A stretch of 64,000 nucleotides of DNA from Gyrodactylus bullatarudis (lineage: Eukaryota > Platyhelminthes > Monogenea > Gyrodactylidea > Gyrodactylidae), in the NCBI GenBank assembly GCA_012064415.1, contig SSNU01000068.1, forward strand, positions 377,635 to 441,634, read 5' to 3'. Numbering within the stretch: the first letter of the stretch is position 1; each line of letters opens with the position of its first letter. The position numbers were made by a program, and so were the translations under genes. The notes under the pieces were generated by a model. The model made no database searches, was not told the origin of the DNA, and saw only the letters and a program-made list of their open reading frames with translations. This document shows positions 43,990-55,665 of this stretch, piece by piece.

Positions 43990-44315
43990 ATACATTCATT
44001 ACACACGATGTGATAATGATCTTTACATGGATAACTTGAACATTTGGCGCACATTCTAAATCCTTTTCGAACTAACTTTTTCGGACAGTATGGGCATCTT
44101 CTACTACCTATCGATGTTCTGGGTTTTTTAACTTGACTTTAAAAAAACTGGAGTCATCATAATTCCTTTTGCAAGCCTTTTTACGCAAAAGCCCGATGCA
44201 TAAATCTTCGAGCTTTTTCTAACGGAATATTTGTGCTGTGAAGAACATATGCATTGTAGCTGCGATATCTAATATTCTTTCTAAGAATAAAAGGATGACG
44301 AGAATTAGAGGAATA
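43990..44315 (-). pseudogene. piggyBac C-terminal fragment of another family
   Basis: Minus-strand frames: FILRKNIRYRSYNAYVLHST, then after shifts RRCPYCPKKLVRKGFRMCAK and YPCKDHYHIVCNEC. This is a piggyBac end: the last helices plus the Cys/His-rich domain. The family differs from the other three piggyBac relics here. Catalytic part absent. Confidence 0.75.
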
Positions 44316-44324
44316 AGCGCTTTA

Positions 44325-44355
44325 TTTCAGGCATACTCATCAGCCTCTTACATGC
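44325..44355 (+). promoter_or_regulatory. Dispersed TATA-bearing repeat, copy 3
   Basis: Contains tttcaggcatactcatcagc then ttacatgccaaatatatac. It lies downstream of the 3' end of the minus-strand PLE at 45.4 kb and points towards it, as at 20.4 kb. Confidence 0.45.
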
Positions 44356-44564
44356 CAAATATATACTAAAACACAAAGAATTAAACATTTAAACTGATTG
44401 ACTCTCTCTGTTGAAAAAAGGGTGGGGGACATCTGGTATCACATTGTTTCATTGATAGGCGTGTAGTAATGATTATTGGTTCCCACCATAGGTGGGAGGT
44501 AGTGATATAAGAGATATAAGCAATATACAAAATATGTGTTACTGTCTCTGGTTATGATATATGA

Positions 44565-45291
44565 TGTATATGTTGTGCGCAATTTAGGAGGTTGCACAGT
44601 TCTGGAAGATTTCACTCTGTTCCTATTTTGGTCGACCAATTTAGGAAGATTATTTTTGGTGTATGCTAATTTGACCTTTGTAATACATCAAAAAAACATG
44701 GCCCACACATTTTCTCTCTGCACCCCCCCCCACTTTCACACGCAAATAAGGAAAACGACCCCCCTTTGCATACTAGTTCATTGACTTGAATGAAAACATG
44801 TTTTTAGCATTGGAATTATTTATTATTACACCTTAAATAATCTTATGACACTTAAGATCGAGTAAATTCCATTCCTAGTTATTGATAATTTTGACAACCT
44901 TAGAAAATTTGACCTCTGATATGTACCTGATTTTGTATCAAAGTTTTCCGGGATTTTAATCTTTTTGATCATTTCAGAAGAGCTTATATTTAGAAAAGGC
45001 TTGTTCTTCAATGAGATCGTAGAAGTTCTTCCTGTCATCCATTTTTAATTTTTACATACCAAAATATTCTTTACTCTTATGTATTTGACTCAATAGGAGA
45101 AGACTTGTCTTATACATTTGTTTCATTTAAGGTTTACATGTGTGTGTATGAAAGTTGGGGGGTAGAGAGAAAGATAAAGGTCAAACTAGCATATACAAAA
45201 AATAATCTTGATAAATTGGTCGACCAAAATAGGAAGAGAGTGAAATCTTCCAGAATTGTGCAACTTCCTAAATTGGGTACAACATATACAT
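44565..45291. repeat. Foldback with 115-bp arms
   Basis: Left arm 44565-44690 (tgtatatgttgtgcgcaatt, ttctggaagatttcac, attttggtcgaccaattt) and right arm 45177-45291 are inverted copies. The same left-arm sequence flanks the left end of the piggyBac at 41068-41118. The interior includes a C homopolymer and 45098-45118, related to the right flank of that piggyBac. Confidence 0.78.
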
Positions 45292-45447
45292 TTAAAGATT
45301 TTACAAATTTCGAATGGTATGAGTCATTATTTCTTTCTTTCGTTCCTGAGTTCAAAAATGTTTTATTATTGGTTTTTTAAGGATTGTTAATATTCTATAA
45401 GTAATAAATTGTACATAATAAAGGTAAGGAAAAAATTTTCATAATGT

Positions 45448-46461
45448 TCATTGGATGGAGCTAAAATATTTGGTGATTTTGTTTGACTCTGATGTCACAT
45501 CTGAAGTTCTGTTACGTTCTCTCGTTTGTTCAGGTTGGCTGCTTATTTGTGTGGGCTTGTTTCTTACTTCTCCAATTGATCTAACGTTGGGCCATGTCAA
45601 TGCTAGAGGTTTCACAATCTGTTTTTGTTTATAGAGGGTTGGTTTCTCTTTTTTAATAAAAAAGGCTTCGGCAGTTTTCAAGGTATTGACATTCTTCCCA
45701 TTTTGTCTATAAAGTATATAAAAGTTTGATGGGGAAGCATTCTTATCCCATACCTTAACATGTTCTCGCACTGCTGTTGATCCTGTGTGAAGATGTTCTG
45801 AAACTCTGTCTTCTAATCTTCTGGTAGTATGTCCGATATAATCTGCTCCACACGGACATTTGAATTTATACACGACATATGAGGACTTGTTATACTCTAG
45901 TAGATCCTTCGATTCATTTGTGAGCATCTTGTTTGTCTTCAGGATGTATCTGACTTTCTTACCAGGTAGTGTTGTTTGGAAGAGTTGATTAACTTTTTGT
46001 TTTAGGATAGAAGCGTTGTTGTCTCCTTTAAATGGGATTACTAAGTAGAATGGTTTCTCTACCTCCTCTTCAATGGAATTACTTTCGTTCGATTCCATAT
46101 GATTAAGTATGAACTGTCTTGGATAGTTGTTACCCATAAATATTCTAATAAGTCTTTCTTTCTCTTCTTCCCATAAACTCTCTGATGCCAGTTTCTTCCT
46201 TCTGGAGAAGAGGGATCTCACCAAGCCATTTTTATACTTTAGTGGCGCAAATGAGTTGAAGTTCATCAAGTTGCCTGTAAAAGTCATTTTTCTGTGAATT
46301 GATCTATTGATTTTACCATTGCTTGTTCTTATAATGTTGATTTCAAGGAAAAAACTTCTTAAAATAAACCAATTGTTATCAATTGCCTTCTGACAAGATA
46401 AAATAAACTGATCGAAAAAATTACGTATTGGTCTTAGCTTTTCACGAATGTTTGATCCCAT
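45448..46461 (-). pseudogene. Penelope-like element of a third lineage, RT end, linker and GIY-YIG
   Basis: The longest intact PLE frame in the window, 337 codons on the minus strand with no internal stop. Order: a degraded RT region; MTFTGNLMNFNSFAP and GLVRSLFSRRKKL (thumb); NNYPRQFILNHME; the linker with FKGDNNASILKQKVNQLF; then the nuclease VVYKFKCPCGADYIGHTTRR, LEDRVSEHLHTGSTAVREHV, FYILYRQNGKN and AEAFFIKKEKPTLYKQK. The usual GIY tyrosine strand (VYKFKC) and YIG are both present, as are the downstream Arg and the Glu of the AEAFFI helix. It ends in a basic, Ser/Gln-rich tail, NKITKYFSSIQ. The palm with YxDD is gone, so the element is 5'-truncated. Confidence 0.9.
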
Positions 46462-48079
46462 CCTTTAAATTTTATCATCAAAACGAAGGAACCGTTTTAT
46501 GATACAGAATCTAGAGTAAGACATAGATTCATCTATTTTTATTAGGCCATATTGATCTGACTAGAGCTCTTCTAAATCCATATTATTTTGTTTGCAGACA
46601 CCAAAGTTCTTTGTGTAGGTCTTCGAGTTTTTCTATAGGTTTTAGTACCACAGAGTTAGAGTAGGTTCATCCTCACCAATTGTTAAATCTTCTTCATATG
46701 TAATATTATAAAATTATTATATTGCCATAAGAATCGGATAGGTCGGACTCGCTGTAAATCTGAAATATGCCTCAGATTCGTCAATTTTAAGAATCAAACT
46801 GAGTTATTTACAATCAGAGATAAAGCAGAGTCTTTTATCCTCATGTGACGTGACTATTGTACATTAAATAGTATTTAATTCTCTATAGGTACTAAATATC
46901 AAAATTTCATCTTAAAAAATTAATATATATTGGAATCTTCGGTAATTTTGATGAAATAGAAAATCTCCTAATTCGACCAGGTAGCGTTGCTCTTTTGACT
47001 TGAAAATTATTGCTGAATTCAACACATGCAGCAGATACGAAAACAATTTAATTGACAGAGACAAGGATTGACATCAATACATTCCAGATTTTACTCCTTT
47101 CCCCCTTCCCAAGCACATGTTGGATGTGTGCTGGACATAAATAAATAAAATACATTGATAAGCACAGTCTTACCCATTTCTTTACATGAGATTGTTATGC
47201 AGTACACGAAAACAAACAACTAATCAAATTTAGAAAGGTCACGGTCCTTATTTAGGAGCTCCCAGGAAAAGTTTAATTTATTCAAGTGTTTCTGGATGAC
47301 AGTTGAAAACTATCCGAAATAAATAACCCTCAATTTGGCAAAAATATAATCAAACATAAATAAATATTTAAACTTCATATATTTCAAAGGCAATCACGAA
47401 GGTTAGTAACATGTTGTTATTTATTTTCATACATATGATATAATTTAGTTATTTGTACCAATAAAGAAGATAAGTTATAAAAGTGGGAACGATCCAACAT
47501 TCGTTCATCAATTTTCGTTTATTTTTTCTCAAAATTTAAGTTTATCGACTTAGCTTAGGAAAATACAGGTTCAATCCTTTTTATCAATCTGCTAAATAAC
47601 AAAACTTATATTTCGCTTTTTTTTTCTTAAAATCGAATATTTTCAATGTTAGGCTAAAACACTCATGCCGATCTATAAAGCTAATTCTAATCTTTTGATT
47701 TTTTTGATTAATCAGCCTAATTAATTCCATGATTAAAGAGAGGTTTTGATCAGTTAGAGGCTTAGGAGCATTAGTTTTTGAGCTGAGCTATCGTGGTCAT
47801 GTCAAAAAATAAGAAGATGTCAGTTATTTCACAAATATGGCCTTACTTATCAGTCTGATACATGACATATAAATACTTTTTTTGTGAAAATTAATTTTGG
47901 CTATGGAGTCTTTCAACCATGATTGTTCAATCCCTGTTTCCAAAAGGTATTAAAATGGTTTCATTCCGAAATTATAATTTACAAAATATTGATTTTCAAA
48001 CTAATCAACAAGATTTGTGCTAATCATGGAGATAAACTGTTGCTGATTGAGAAGAAATGATAAATCTTAGTTAATTATA
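46462..48079. other. No gene recognised; one promoter-like repeat
   Basis: AT-rich. At about 47774-47880 is copy 4 of the dispersed TATA-bearing repeat: gagctgagctatcg, then atggccttacttatcagtct and gatacatgacatataaatac. A short frame MESFNHDCSIPVSK begins about 30 bp later. Confidence 0.45.
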
Positions 48080-48310
48080 CAGTCAATCAGCAAAGGGTCT
48101 TCACGTATAGTGGAATGAGAAATCGTCAAGGGAGTTTCATGTATAGTGGAATGTTTTGATGTATGCTTTGGTCTATAATGTAAATTTAGGCCCCTACACA
48201 CACCCATGTAAAGTTTTACATTGAGACGTACAAATTTTTACGATAATTACTATTTATTTTTCACACTGTAATTAAGTAGCCTCATCAGATTTATTTTACA
48301 CATTGACAAC

Positions 48311-49851
48311 ATGGAAAGAACACGTCTTTCTCTTGAACAAAAAATAGAAGTTATTCGACAAATTGATGATGGCAAATCAATCTTAAAGGTTTCTTTAGAT
48401 TTTAACTGCTCGAAAAGCCTTGTTTACAAAATACATTCTAACAAGCATGCTCTTCTTGGCATTATGAAAAAACAAGATTTATGTTCAAGGCGAACTTCGA
48501 CTAGAAACTGTTACCAAGATATCGAAGAAAAAATTATTGCGATCCTTAAGAAAAAGTCCCATCAAATAACTAGACAAATGGTTTTCGAAGTGGCAGAAAA
48601 ACTCATTTCTGAAGAAGAGTCAATGCTTGTTCTTTCAGAAAATTGGTATAGAAGATTCTATTCACGCTACAAATCTGAGATCAGTATCAAAAAATCTGCT
48701 AGCAACCTTGACTTAAAAAGAAAAATAACAGAAAAAATAAATGGGGAACATTCGATAAATGATATCATTCTTGAAGAGAACATTTCAACCAAAACATATA
48801 AACGCCTCAACGAAAATCAAACAGTCTTAGATTTTGCGATCGAGCAAGAGTATGGAGAACCGAGAAAAATCTTAAATTATTCCTCAGTCTATAAGGATTT
48901 AGATGTTGCACTTTTTAACCATGTTATTTTTTTTGCGTCGCAATAATGGAGTTATAAACAAAAAAATACTCAAGTTGAAAATTCAAGACCTAGCGGTGGA
49001 AAGGAATTTTGCCCTACCAAAGAATCTGAATGCATTTCTGAAATCTTTTTTCGACCGCCATCAGTTGAATGAGAGGCAAGTAAGATGGGCTTTTTTAAAT
49101 TAAAATTTAGATAACTGGTTCTCAGATGAAGGTTTCTGATAATGTTATTCATGAATTTGGTCAAAGGCTTATGGGCATGAACATTTTTGTGTGGAATTTC
49201 AATAGAATATTAAATGCAGATGAAACGTCAGTTCCATCTGTGTTTCAACCTTCAACAAACGTAGGAGACTCTAGGGGTTTTGGTGATAGCAAATCCAGAA
49301 TTACAGTTCTCCTCACAATAGACATGTCAGGAGGAAAATACAAGCCCGTAGTTATAGGCCTGTCTAAAAATCCGAGGGCTTTTAAGAACAAAATAGTTCC
49401 GGTAGACTATATGAACACCAAGAACGGCTGGACTACTACGGAAAGTTTTGCTGCTTATCTGGAAATTATTAACAAAAATTGTCCAGAGAATTCTGTTTTG
49501 TTTGTGGACAACTACCCTGCCCATAAATCTGAGAAGAATTTTGAAAATTTCCAGTAAGCCTGAATTTTTAATNGTGGACAACTACCCTGCCCATAAATCT
49601 GAGAAGAATTTTGAAAATTTCCAGTAAGCCTGAATTTTTAATAATCCAGACTCAAGATGCTTCCTCCTAACTGTACTTCAAGACTTCAGCCATGCGATTC
49701 GTATGTAAATGCCCAATTCAAAAGACTTTATCAAGAGGTCCTTCTTAAAAGAGTCTATGATCAAACAAATGGAATTTTGAATAAAAATCCTGTTAAATTT
49801 AATATGCACAAAGTGTGTGAAATGGTAAATGTTGCATGGAATAGTCAGTGA
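48311..49851 (+). pseudogene. Tigger/pogo transposase, broken frame
   Basis: Starts MERTRLSLEQKIEVIRQIDD, the psq-like helix-turn-helix (with SLDFNCSKSLVYKI) at residues 1-55. A CENP-B-like second HTH follows, split by a frame change near 48925 at a run of T (FFRRNNGVINKKILKLKIQD, then SFFDRHQLNERQVRW). After a stop at 49101 and another shift, the DDE/DDD core begins: RILNADETSVPSV (first Asp), VLFVDNYPAHKSEKNFENF (second Asp) and PPNCTSRLQPCDSYVNAQF (third Asp, the QP-D block). It stops at WNSQ (49851). Breaks: frameshift near 48925, stop near 49101, shift near 49126, and a duplicated segment with an N at 49573. Sequencing or assembly errors are plausible for some. Confidence 0.92.
49502..49642. 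other. Probable assembly join: 70-bp duplication around a single N
   Basis: The bases after the N at 49573 repeat the roughly 70 bases before it (gtggacaactaccctgccca through gcctgaatttttaat). Two contig ends containing the same sequence appear to have been butted together with one N. The element's true length would then be about 2006 bp. Confidence 0.85.
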
Positions 49852-50156
49852 AGAAGTAATTGTAAAGTCTTTTGCTGAAACTTTTATAAAAGCAATTGTA
49901 ACCTGAATATAAAATAAAAACTGTGTTCACTTAAAACAGAATTTGAAAAATTTATTAGTCTTAATTACAGTGTGAAAAATAAATAGTAATTATCGTAAAA
50001 ATTTGTACGTCTCAATGTAAAACTTTACATGGGTGTGTGTAGGGGCCTAAATTTACATTATAGACCAAAGCATACATCAAAACATTCCACTATACATGAA
50101 ACTCCCTTGACGATTTCTCATTCCACTATACGTGAAGACCCTTTGCTGATTGACTG

Positions 50157-52360
50157 TATTTAAAACCATATTTCAAAATTCAGGAAGATTTGACCGCAAT
50201 CTGAGGGCAATCATTTACGAGTATTATTAGTATAGGAATACCTCGCGATAGCTCTGCTCGTTTCTGATTTACCTACTTTCTTCCCATTTACTATTTATTT
50301 TTTAAACACAAGATATTAAAGCAATATAGAACTTCTATTTCACCGCCTTGCTATTTATATTAAATTTATAAGAATTTGCATATTTTTCTTAGTTAGATTA
50401 GTTAGGGGTTGAAAAAAGTTAAAATTAAAAAAAATAATTTGTTCCAAAGCCTCACTGTCTGCTTCACATATGATGCACCAAAATGATGTGAGATAAAAGC
50501 TATATCACTAAGAACGTTTCATCCTCAGAATTTTAAAATTATTTTTAGAAAAAATTTGAACGAAACAAATTGAAATCAAATAAGGGTTATGTATGAATAA
50601 ATAAGAGCTTCTATAATTTAATCATTTCTATTTACATCTTTATAGATTCTATTGTGGATAGATGTATGTTTACAATTATTATTCTAATTAAACATTAATT
50701 TATTGAAATTTAACATTAAAGCTTCAACTTATGAAAGTAAGCAGTACTTTTCATTGTAGATTTTTGCATTGTCTAATGTACTTCTGGTTGTGCAAGTTGC
50801 CCAGATGATTTCTCCTTCATCCAACATATTTACAAGAAACCAATCATAGATGTATTATCGAAATTCGAAAGAAAAAACTTAAATGTTTAATTGAAATCAC
50901 GGTTGATATGTTTATTTAAGTAAAATACCTGAGCTAATGAGCATTTTACCAGTTTATTTTCTGTTTTTTTCTCTATTTTGGTTAGTGTGAACAAAATATG
51001 TAAACTTTTATTGAAAGCAAAACCTAGAACACATGCTAATCTCTAATGTGAGCACTGCTAATATTCATCTCAATTCTTGGAAAAGGCGTAGAGCATACTG
51101 GCGATCCCTCATGAGAGTAAAACTATATATTTCCCTCTTGATCTTTGCATGTGTGACATTTAATGTAAATTTTATTATGGTTTGACTAGAGCTACTATAA
51201 GATAAATAATAGCAGAAGTACCATTAGAGAATATCATCCATCCGCAGTTCTAGATAGGGCTGAAAGTTGTATGTTTCGTCCTATTGACATTATTAATCAT
51301 TATCCAGGATTTTATGATAGCAAAAATATATAAATCTATCTTTATTTAAGATGCCAATAAAAGTCCTATTCGATAATATTAATAAAAGGCGTAATGATCC
51401 TATGAGTAAACTTGAAACATGTCCTAACCATTTGAAATTTGTTTACAAGCCTAGAAAATTTGCTAATTAGTTGATTCTTTTAAATAGTCGATGAAGATCT
51501 CAACACAAAATATTCGCGTTAGTTAAATTGATATTCAGTCTCCAAGAAATTTCAAATTAATTTTCAAAATTATTTTAATCTATAAAGCATTAAAATAGCA
51601 AATTTCTAAACTACTCTAATTTAAACTCGGGCTCGAAACCTGGCTTTGGTGAACTGACGTGTCCTAGTGAGGACAAAACGTGACTAAATCTGTCACTATG
51701 AGTTGAATATATTTATTTGTTTTTCCTATTCCTAATATCTAGGTATAAAGTTAGATATCATACTGATATAGTAATGACTTGTGACCTAAAATGTCTAAAA
51801 ACACATTAATTTCCACATTTAGTTATTCGAAGGATCTGCTTTCAGTTAAGAAATAAGGAAAATAGGTAAACTTTCACATCAGAAAATGTTGGTTGGGAAA
51901 TCTTAATTTTTGGCTTACCTAATTGCAATACAAAATTAAAAACCTCCAATGTTGTTATTTGATAGAAAGTTTTATTTCAATTCAGAATATTTGGACAAAT
52001 GATATCTAGGAATAGGCTCCAGCAAAAATTAAGACATTTTAGGTTTGTTATTCCAAAAACACGTAAAAAGAATACTTACACAAATAGATTAGCGAAATTT
52101 GGAATAGATTGACAGAAGATCTTCCAATGTTTTACAAATCAAATAGATGTATCACTGTTGATGAAATAATGGCTCCATTCAGAGGCAGATGCAAATTTCG
52201 TTAATACGTTCTATTAGGTTGTGCGATAAGAAATGAGAATCTTACTTTATCAAAATTTTTCTCCATCAAAACTTGTGTAAATTCAAACAAACTTGGTATC
52301 ATTAGGAAGCTTATTTTCTGCTCTTTTTATGTATATTTATTATTTCAAACTTGAAAAATC
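50157..52360. other. No gene recognised
   Basis: AT-rich stretch with no RT, transposase or splice-supported exon that I can see on either strand. At 52040-52210, a few short blocks (WNRLTEDLPMFYKSNRCI-like plus-frame residues and VDEIMAPFRGRC) resemble the piggyBac N-terminal region (VDE-M-PF-GR), so a further small piggyBac relic probably lies there. Confidence 0.4.
52030..52215 (+). pseudogene. piggyBac N-terminal core snippet
   Basis: The plus frame contains ITVDEIMAPFRGRCKF, the first catalytic block of piggyBac transposases (V/I-DE-M--F-GR). It is preceded by LPMFYKSNR-like residues, as expected a few positions upstream. It ends in a stop a few codons later. It could be the missing N-terminal part of the family at 29.8 and 42.6 kb, displaced here. 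Confidence 0.6.
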
Positions 52361-52910
52361 ATGGATATTATTGATAAATTTGATAGGAAAGATTTTTGTA
52401 AAATTATTGCATATGAGTTTTTCTTGGGAACCGGACACTTAGAGACCTTCCAAAAGCTCAAATCTGTTTTTGGCGATAAAATTAAACGTTCCACAGTATT
52501 TCGGTGGCACTCAGCCTTCAAAGATGGAAAAATGAATTTTGATGATGAAGAGAGGTCAGGTCGACCTTCAGATATCAACCATGATGAAATCATTACAGCT
52601 TTCCGAACAAACTGCCATTCATCTTCAAGAGTGATTACAGTCGAGTTGAATGTGTCTCATAACTCAGTTTGACGTGTTCTGCGTGAAGAGAATTTTGTAA
52701 CTTCTTTTGATGAGTTTGTTCCTCGAGAATTGAATGAGTAACAAAAGAAACGGAGAGTTGATGCTGTCAAGAGACTACTTCACAGAAATTCAGTACGACT
52801 CATTAAAAAACATTGTTACTAGCGATGAAAAATGGATTTTGAAATTTCAGTATCACAGTTGTTGCATTTTGCATTTTTCGCCTTCCGAATCCTCAGAAGG
52901 AGACCAGGCT
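52361..52910 (+). pseudogene. mariner transposase relic
   Basis: Starts MDIIDKFDRKDFCKIIAYEF, then FGDKIKRSTVFRWHSAFKDG, FDDEERSGRPSD: the N-terminal HTH and GRPSD linker of mariner transposases. TGA at 52670 and TAA at 52739 interrupt RVLREENFV and DAVKRLLHRNSVRLIK. After a frame change comes NIVTSDEKWILKFQY, the block holding the first catalytic Asp (SDEKW). Sequence stops matching mariner at about 52910, where a dispersed repeat begins. The second and third Asp are absent. Confidence 0.88.
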
Positions 52911-52914
52911 TAAC

Positions 52915-53118
52915 TTCTTTTTCATCCCATATTTTGGAGTCATAATGTTAGCGAATCATTGTAAGAAGAATTAGTTATTCAAGAACTATTGAATTAGCCA
53001 ATCAGAATCAAGCCTGACTAAGTTCTTGTAATTTTTTGGTCAATTACAATTAATTGTTTTCACAACCATAAAAATTAATTGAATTGATAAATACTTTTTT
53101 TCTTAAGCCTTGAGTGTT
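52915..53118 (+). repeat. Dispersed repeat, second copy of 23487-23665
   Basis: Diverged direct copy with tcttt-tcatcccatatttt, atgttagcgaatcattgtaa and ttttttggtcaatt. It abuts the truncated mariner relic, so its insertion or a deletion there ended the transposase. Confidence 0.6.
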
Positions 53119-54127
53119 ACGATGCAATGCAATGCGGATCCCTAGTAATGAATTTACTTATTTTTGTGTCAAAATTGCTCGTAAAAATATTGAAAAAAAA
53201 ATCAAATTTATATCTTTCTGGGTTTAGGGTTAATATTTATACAAAGACCCTATTGGGAACAATGTAATGTTACTTCAAGGATTAATATAATGATTCAAAA
53301 TTTTAGTCTAGCTGACCGCTCTTTTTGCTACAGCCTCTTCTGATTTGATAGGGAAAAAATTTCAAGTAGAAATTTATCAGAACATAAAACTTAAATCATT
53401 AAACAAATGAAAATTTGATATTCTGGTAGCAAATTTTATTTGGAACCGTAAGAGACCTGTATGAGGAATGCTCGATTCTGATTGACCGAAAAATAATTAA
53501 TTTCTATAGGAATATTATTAATTATTCAGAAAGGAATGAATTAATAAAAATGTATTGAAAATGGTAGGGCTTAATCTTTTAACCAAACTTTATCTGAAAA
53601 ATTTTTGAATCTCTTCTTCTCTAGAGAAAAATAAGAATCCTGAGATAAAGAAAATATGTGAGTAATTATTGATGAAATTTTGACTTGAGTGTTGATGAAT
53701 TCAATCTAATCTGTCAACTCCTGAAAAATGAGTGATGAGTTATAAAATATATATATTTTGGAATCAAAGTAAAAATAGAGGGAAACTTCTTCCTCATAAA
53801 CATTTGACACACCGATGTATGCAGTCGATAATTGTTAATCCGTCATCCTCTTTCCTTATAAAACTGTGTTTATTGCATACATTTTGATGTTCGGATTTTT
53901 ATATAGTGTTAGGAGAATGTTTTTTCTATCCTATAAAAAATATTCTCAATACTTGATTATAGTATAGAATTGATTAAGGATAGGTATTTTTCCTCTTTCC
54001 TTAAGAAAACTAATCTTAAAGGTGCGGAATAATAAGAATATTTTGAAGTAAAATTCCAAATGAAAAACTGGTTTTGTATAATTAATCTGGGACATTTTTA
54101 ATTAAGATTTCTTAATATCATGGGTAA
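53119..54127. other. No gene recognised
   Basis: AT-rich. 53400-53440 contains tgatattctggtagcaaatt, whose complement is at about 60915-60950, a short dispersed repeat. Nothing else recognised. Confidence 0.4.
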
Positions 54128-55300
54128 ATTCCAAAAGTAGCCCCATGTATTCCAAAATATCCAAAAGTAGCGCCAAAAATTTACAAAAGTAGCCCAAAGG
54201 TGGGAATAATCCTAAAACTAGCTCCGTTCTAGAAATTCAGTTCATCAAATTCTGAAAATTTTAACTTTTTTGAAATGTCTGTCTCAAATTATTCTCAACT
54301 GAATGCATCGTTTATAAAGATAGTTCGTTTGTGAATTTCAAAATAATGTGTTTATTATCTCTACGAATAATTAATTATAATCAAGAAAATATTTTAGAAA
54401 TCTTTTATTTTAACGATGGATATGAAGGGTTCTGTGTATTCTCGGACATAGATTACACTGTGCAACAGAAAATAACTTTATCTACACAACCAGGCCGAAT
54501 TTCTGATATGTTGTTCATTTTTTCACGCTGATTCTCATGGTGCTATTCGTTTTTTCTTCAAAAATTTTTTTACAGCCGCCATCGGCCGTTAGAGATTTTT
54601 TTGAGTTTTTCTCTTTCAGGAGCTGTAACTTTTCTCAACTATATGCTAGGAAAACAAAATTAATCTTAAAAGATAGCCAAACAGTTATTATAGTTAGTTA
54701 GTGTATTTGAAATATAATTTTATTTTGTTATTGAGCCGATCAAGCGGTTCAAATGTGAAAATTACAGTCTTTTCGTATTAATTAAGGATTGAAAACTCGT
54801 ACGCAGATAAACTTTGTATCACTTTATTGATCTCATTGAGCTGATTTCGAATATATAAGTTTTCCTAGCATATAGTTGAGAAATGTTACAGCTCTTGAAA
54901 GAGAAAAACTCAAAAAAATCTCTAACGGCCGATGGCGGCTGTAAAAAAATTTTTGAAGAAAAAACGAATAGCACCATGAGAATCAGCGTGAAAAACTGAA
55001 CAACATATCAAAAATTCGGCCTGGTTAATTTTTTTTGTTACACCGTGTTATACATGATTTAATTTATAAATAATTAATAAGTTCTTATTTTTACATTAAA
55101 CTTTTATTATTACATCTTATGACTTTGCTAACTGTTGTGAGCTCTTAATCTTCGAATGGGGAAGGCAAAATTTTCATTCAGGGTTAAAAATCATTCAAAG
55201 TTAAGAAAATGTGAAATACTACACTTTTGGAAAATTTTCGTATAGATTTGAGGCTACTTTTGGAATTTATCAAAATTTTTGGGCTACTTCTGGAATTAAC
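54128..55300. mobile_element. Element with tandem subterminal CCAAAAGTAGCCC repeats
   Basis: The left end has four copies of a motif close to aattccaaaagtagcccc (54128, 54162, 54186 and, weaker, 54212). The right end has two copies in the opposite orientation (ggctacttttggaattta at 55253, gggctacttctggaatta at 55281). The interior holds a 592-bp MITE. Just left of the MITE is a plus frame (NYNQENILEIFYFNDGYEGF, then CVFSDIDYTV) that is broken by it. This may be a decayed ORF of the outer element or of a host gene. Confidence 0.6.
54456..55047. mobile_element. Tourist/Harbinger-like MITE, 592 bp
   Basis: The ends CACTGTGCAACAGAAAATAAC and CACGGTGTAACAAAAAAAAT (right end read inward) are inverted, and inverted similarity continues about 200 bp, including aaccaggccgaatt, cacgctgattctcatggtgc and the innermost actatatgctaggaaaac. 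TTA flanks both sides (54453-54455 and 55048-55050), the 3-bp duplication typical of PIF/Harbinger MITEs. No transposase. Confidence 0.83.
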
Positions 55301-55360
55301 TCTAATTTTATTCTGCAAGGAAAATCAAAATTTATGAGTTTTTTATTAGAATTTTAGCTA

Positions 55361-55665
55361 ATGAATGATTGTAATACAGACCTGCATCAGAATGCCAATG
55401 AGTTTCAATGGGGAAAGAAGCGAAGAACATCTTACATTGAACGACAAGAGCACCGAAACAAATCATTCAGTAGGACTCGAGAATTTCAGAATCAGATATA
55501 TGAAAAAAGGCTCTCACGTCATACAAGCTCCAGCAAACAACATTTAACGGTTGGAAAAGATTATTTTACAAACCAGAAACGCAACCCTCTACTCCCACTT
55601 AGAAAGAATTACCTTAACATCGCCTCAGGAACTTAAAGCAAGGGAGTAGCAGAAAATATACGGAT
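55361..55665 (+). other. Possible decayed coding sequence, unidentified
   Basis: Two overlapping plus frames. The one starting at 55365 (FNGERSEEHLTLNDKSTETN) continues past TAA and TAG stops with plausible coding residues (RLEKIILQTRNATLYSHLER, KIYGFLTNSDFLLFP). The alternative frame at 55361 is Arg/His/Asn-rich and looks less natural. No family recognised. Confidence 0.25.

Larger units (their letters stand above)
48080..50156 (+). mobile_element. Tigger/pogo element, 2077 bp, with 197-bp terminal inverted repeats
   Basis: Terminal repeats 48080-48276 and 49960-50156 read as identical inverted copies starting CAGTCAATCAGCAAAGGGTC. TA flanks both sides (48078-48079 and 50157-50158), the target duplication of the Tc1/mariner/pogo superfamily. 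The repeats contain an internal duplication (acgtatagtggaatg and atgtatagtggaatg). The length and ORF content match pogo/Tigger elements. The identity of the ends suggests a recent insertion. Confidence 0.93.

Noticed and set aside
54331..54531. 66-codon frame as a gene
   Set aside because: Its last third is inside the MITE at 54456. Only the part before the MITE could be old coding sequence, and it has no start or family.
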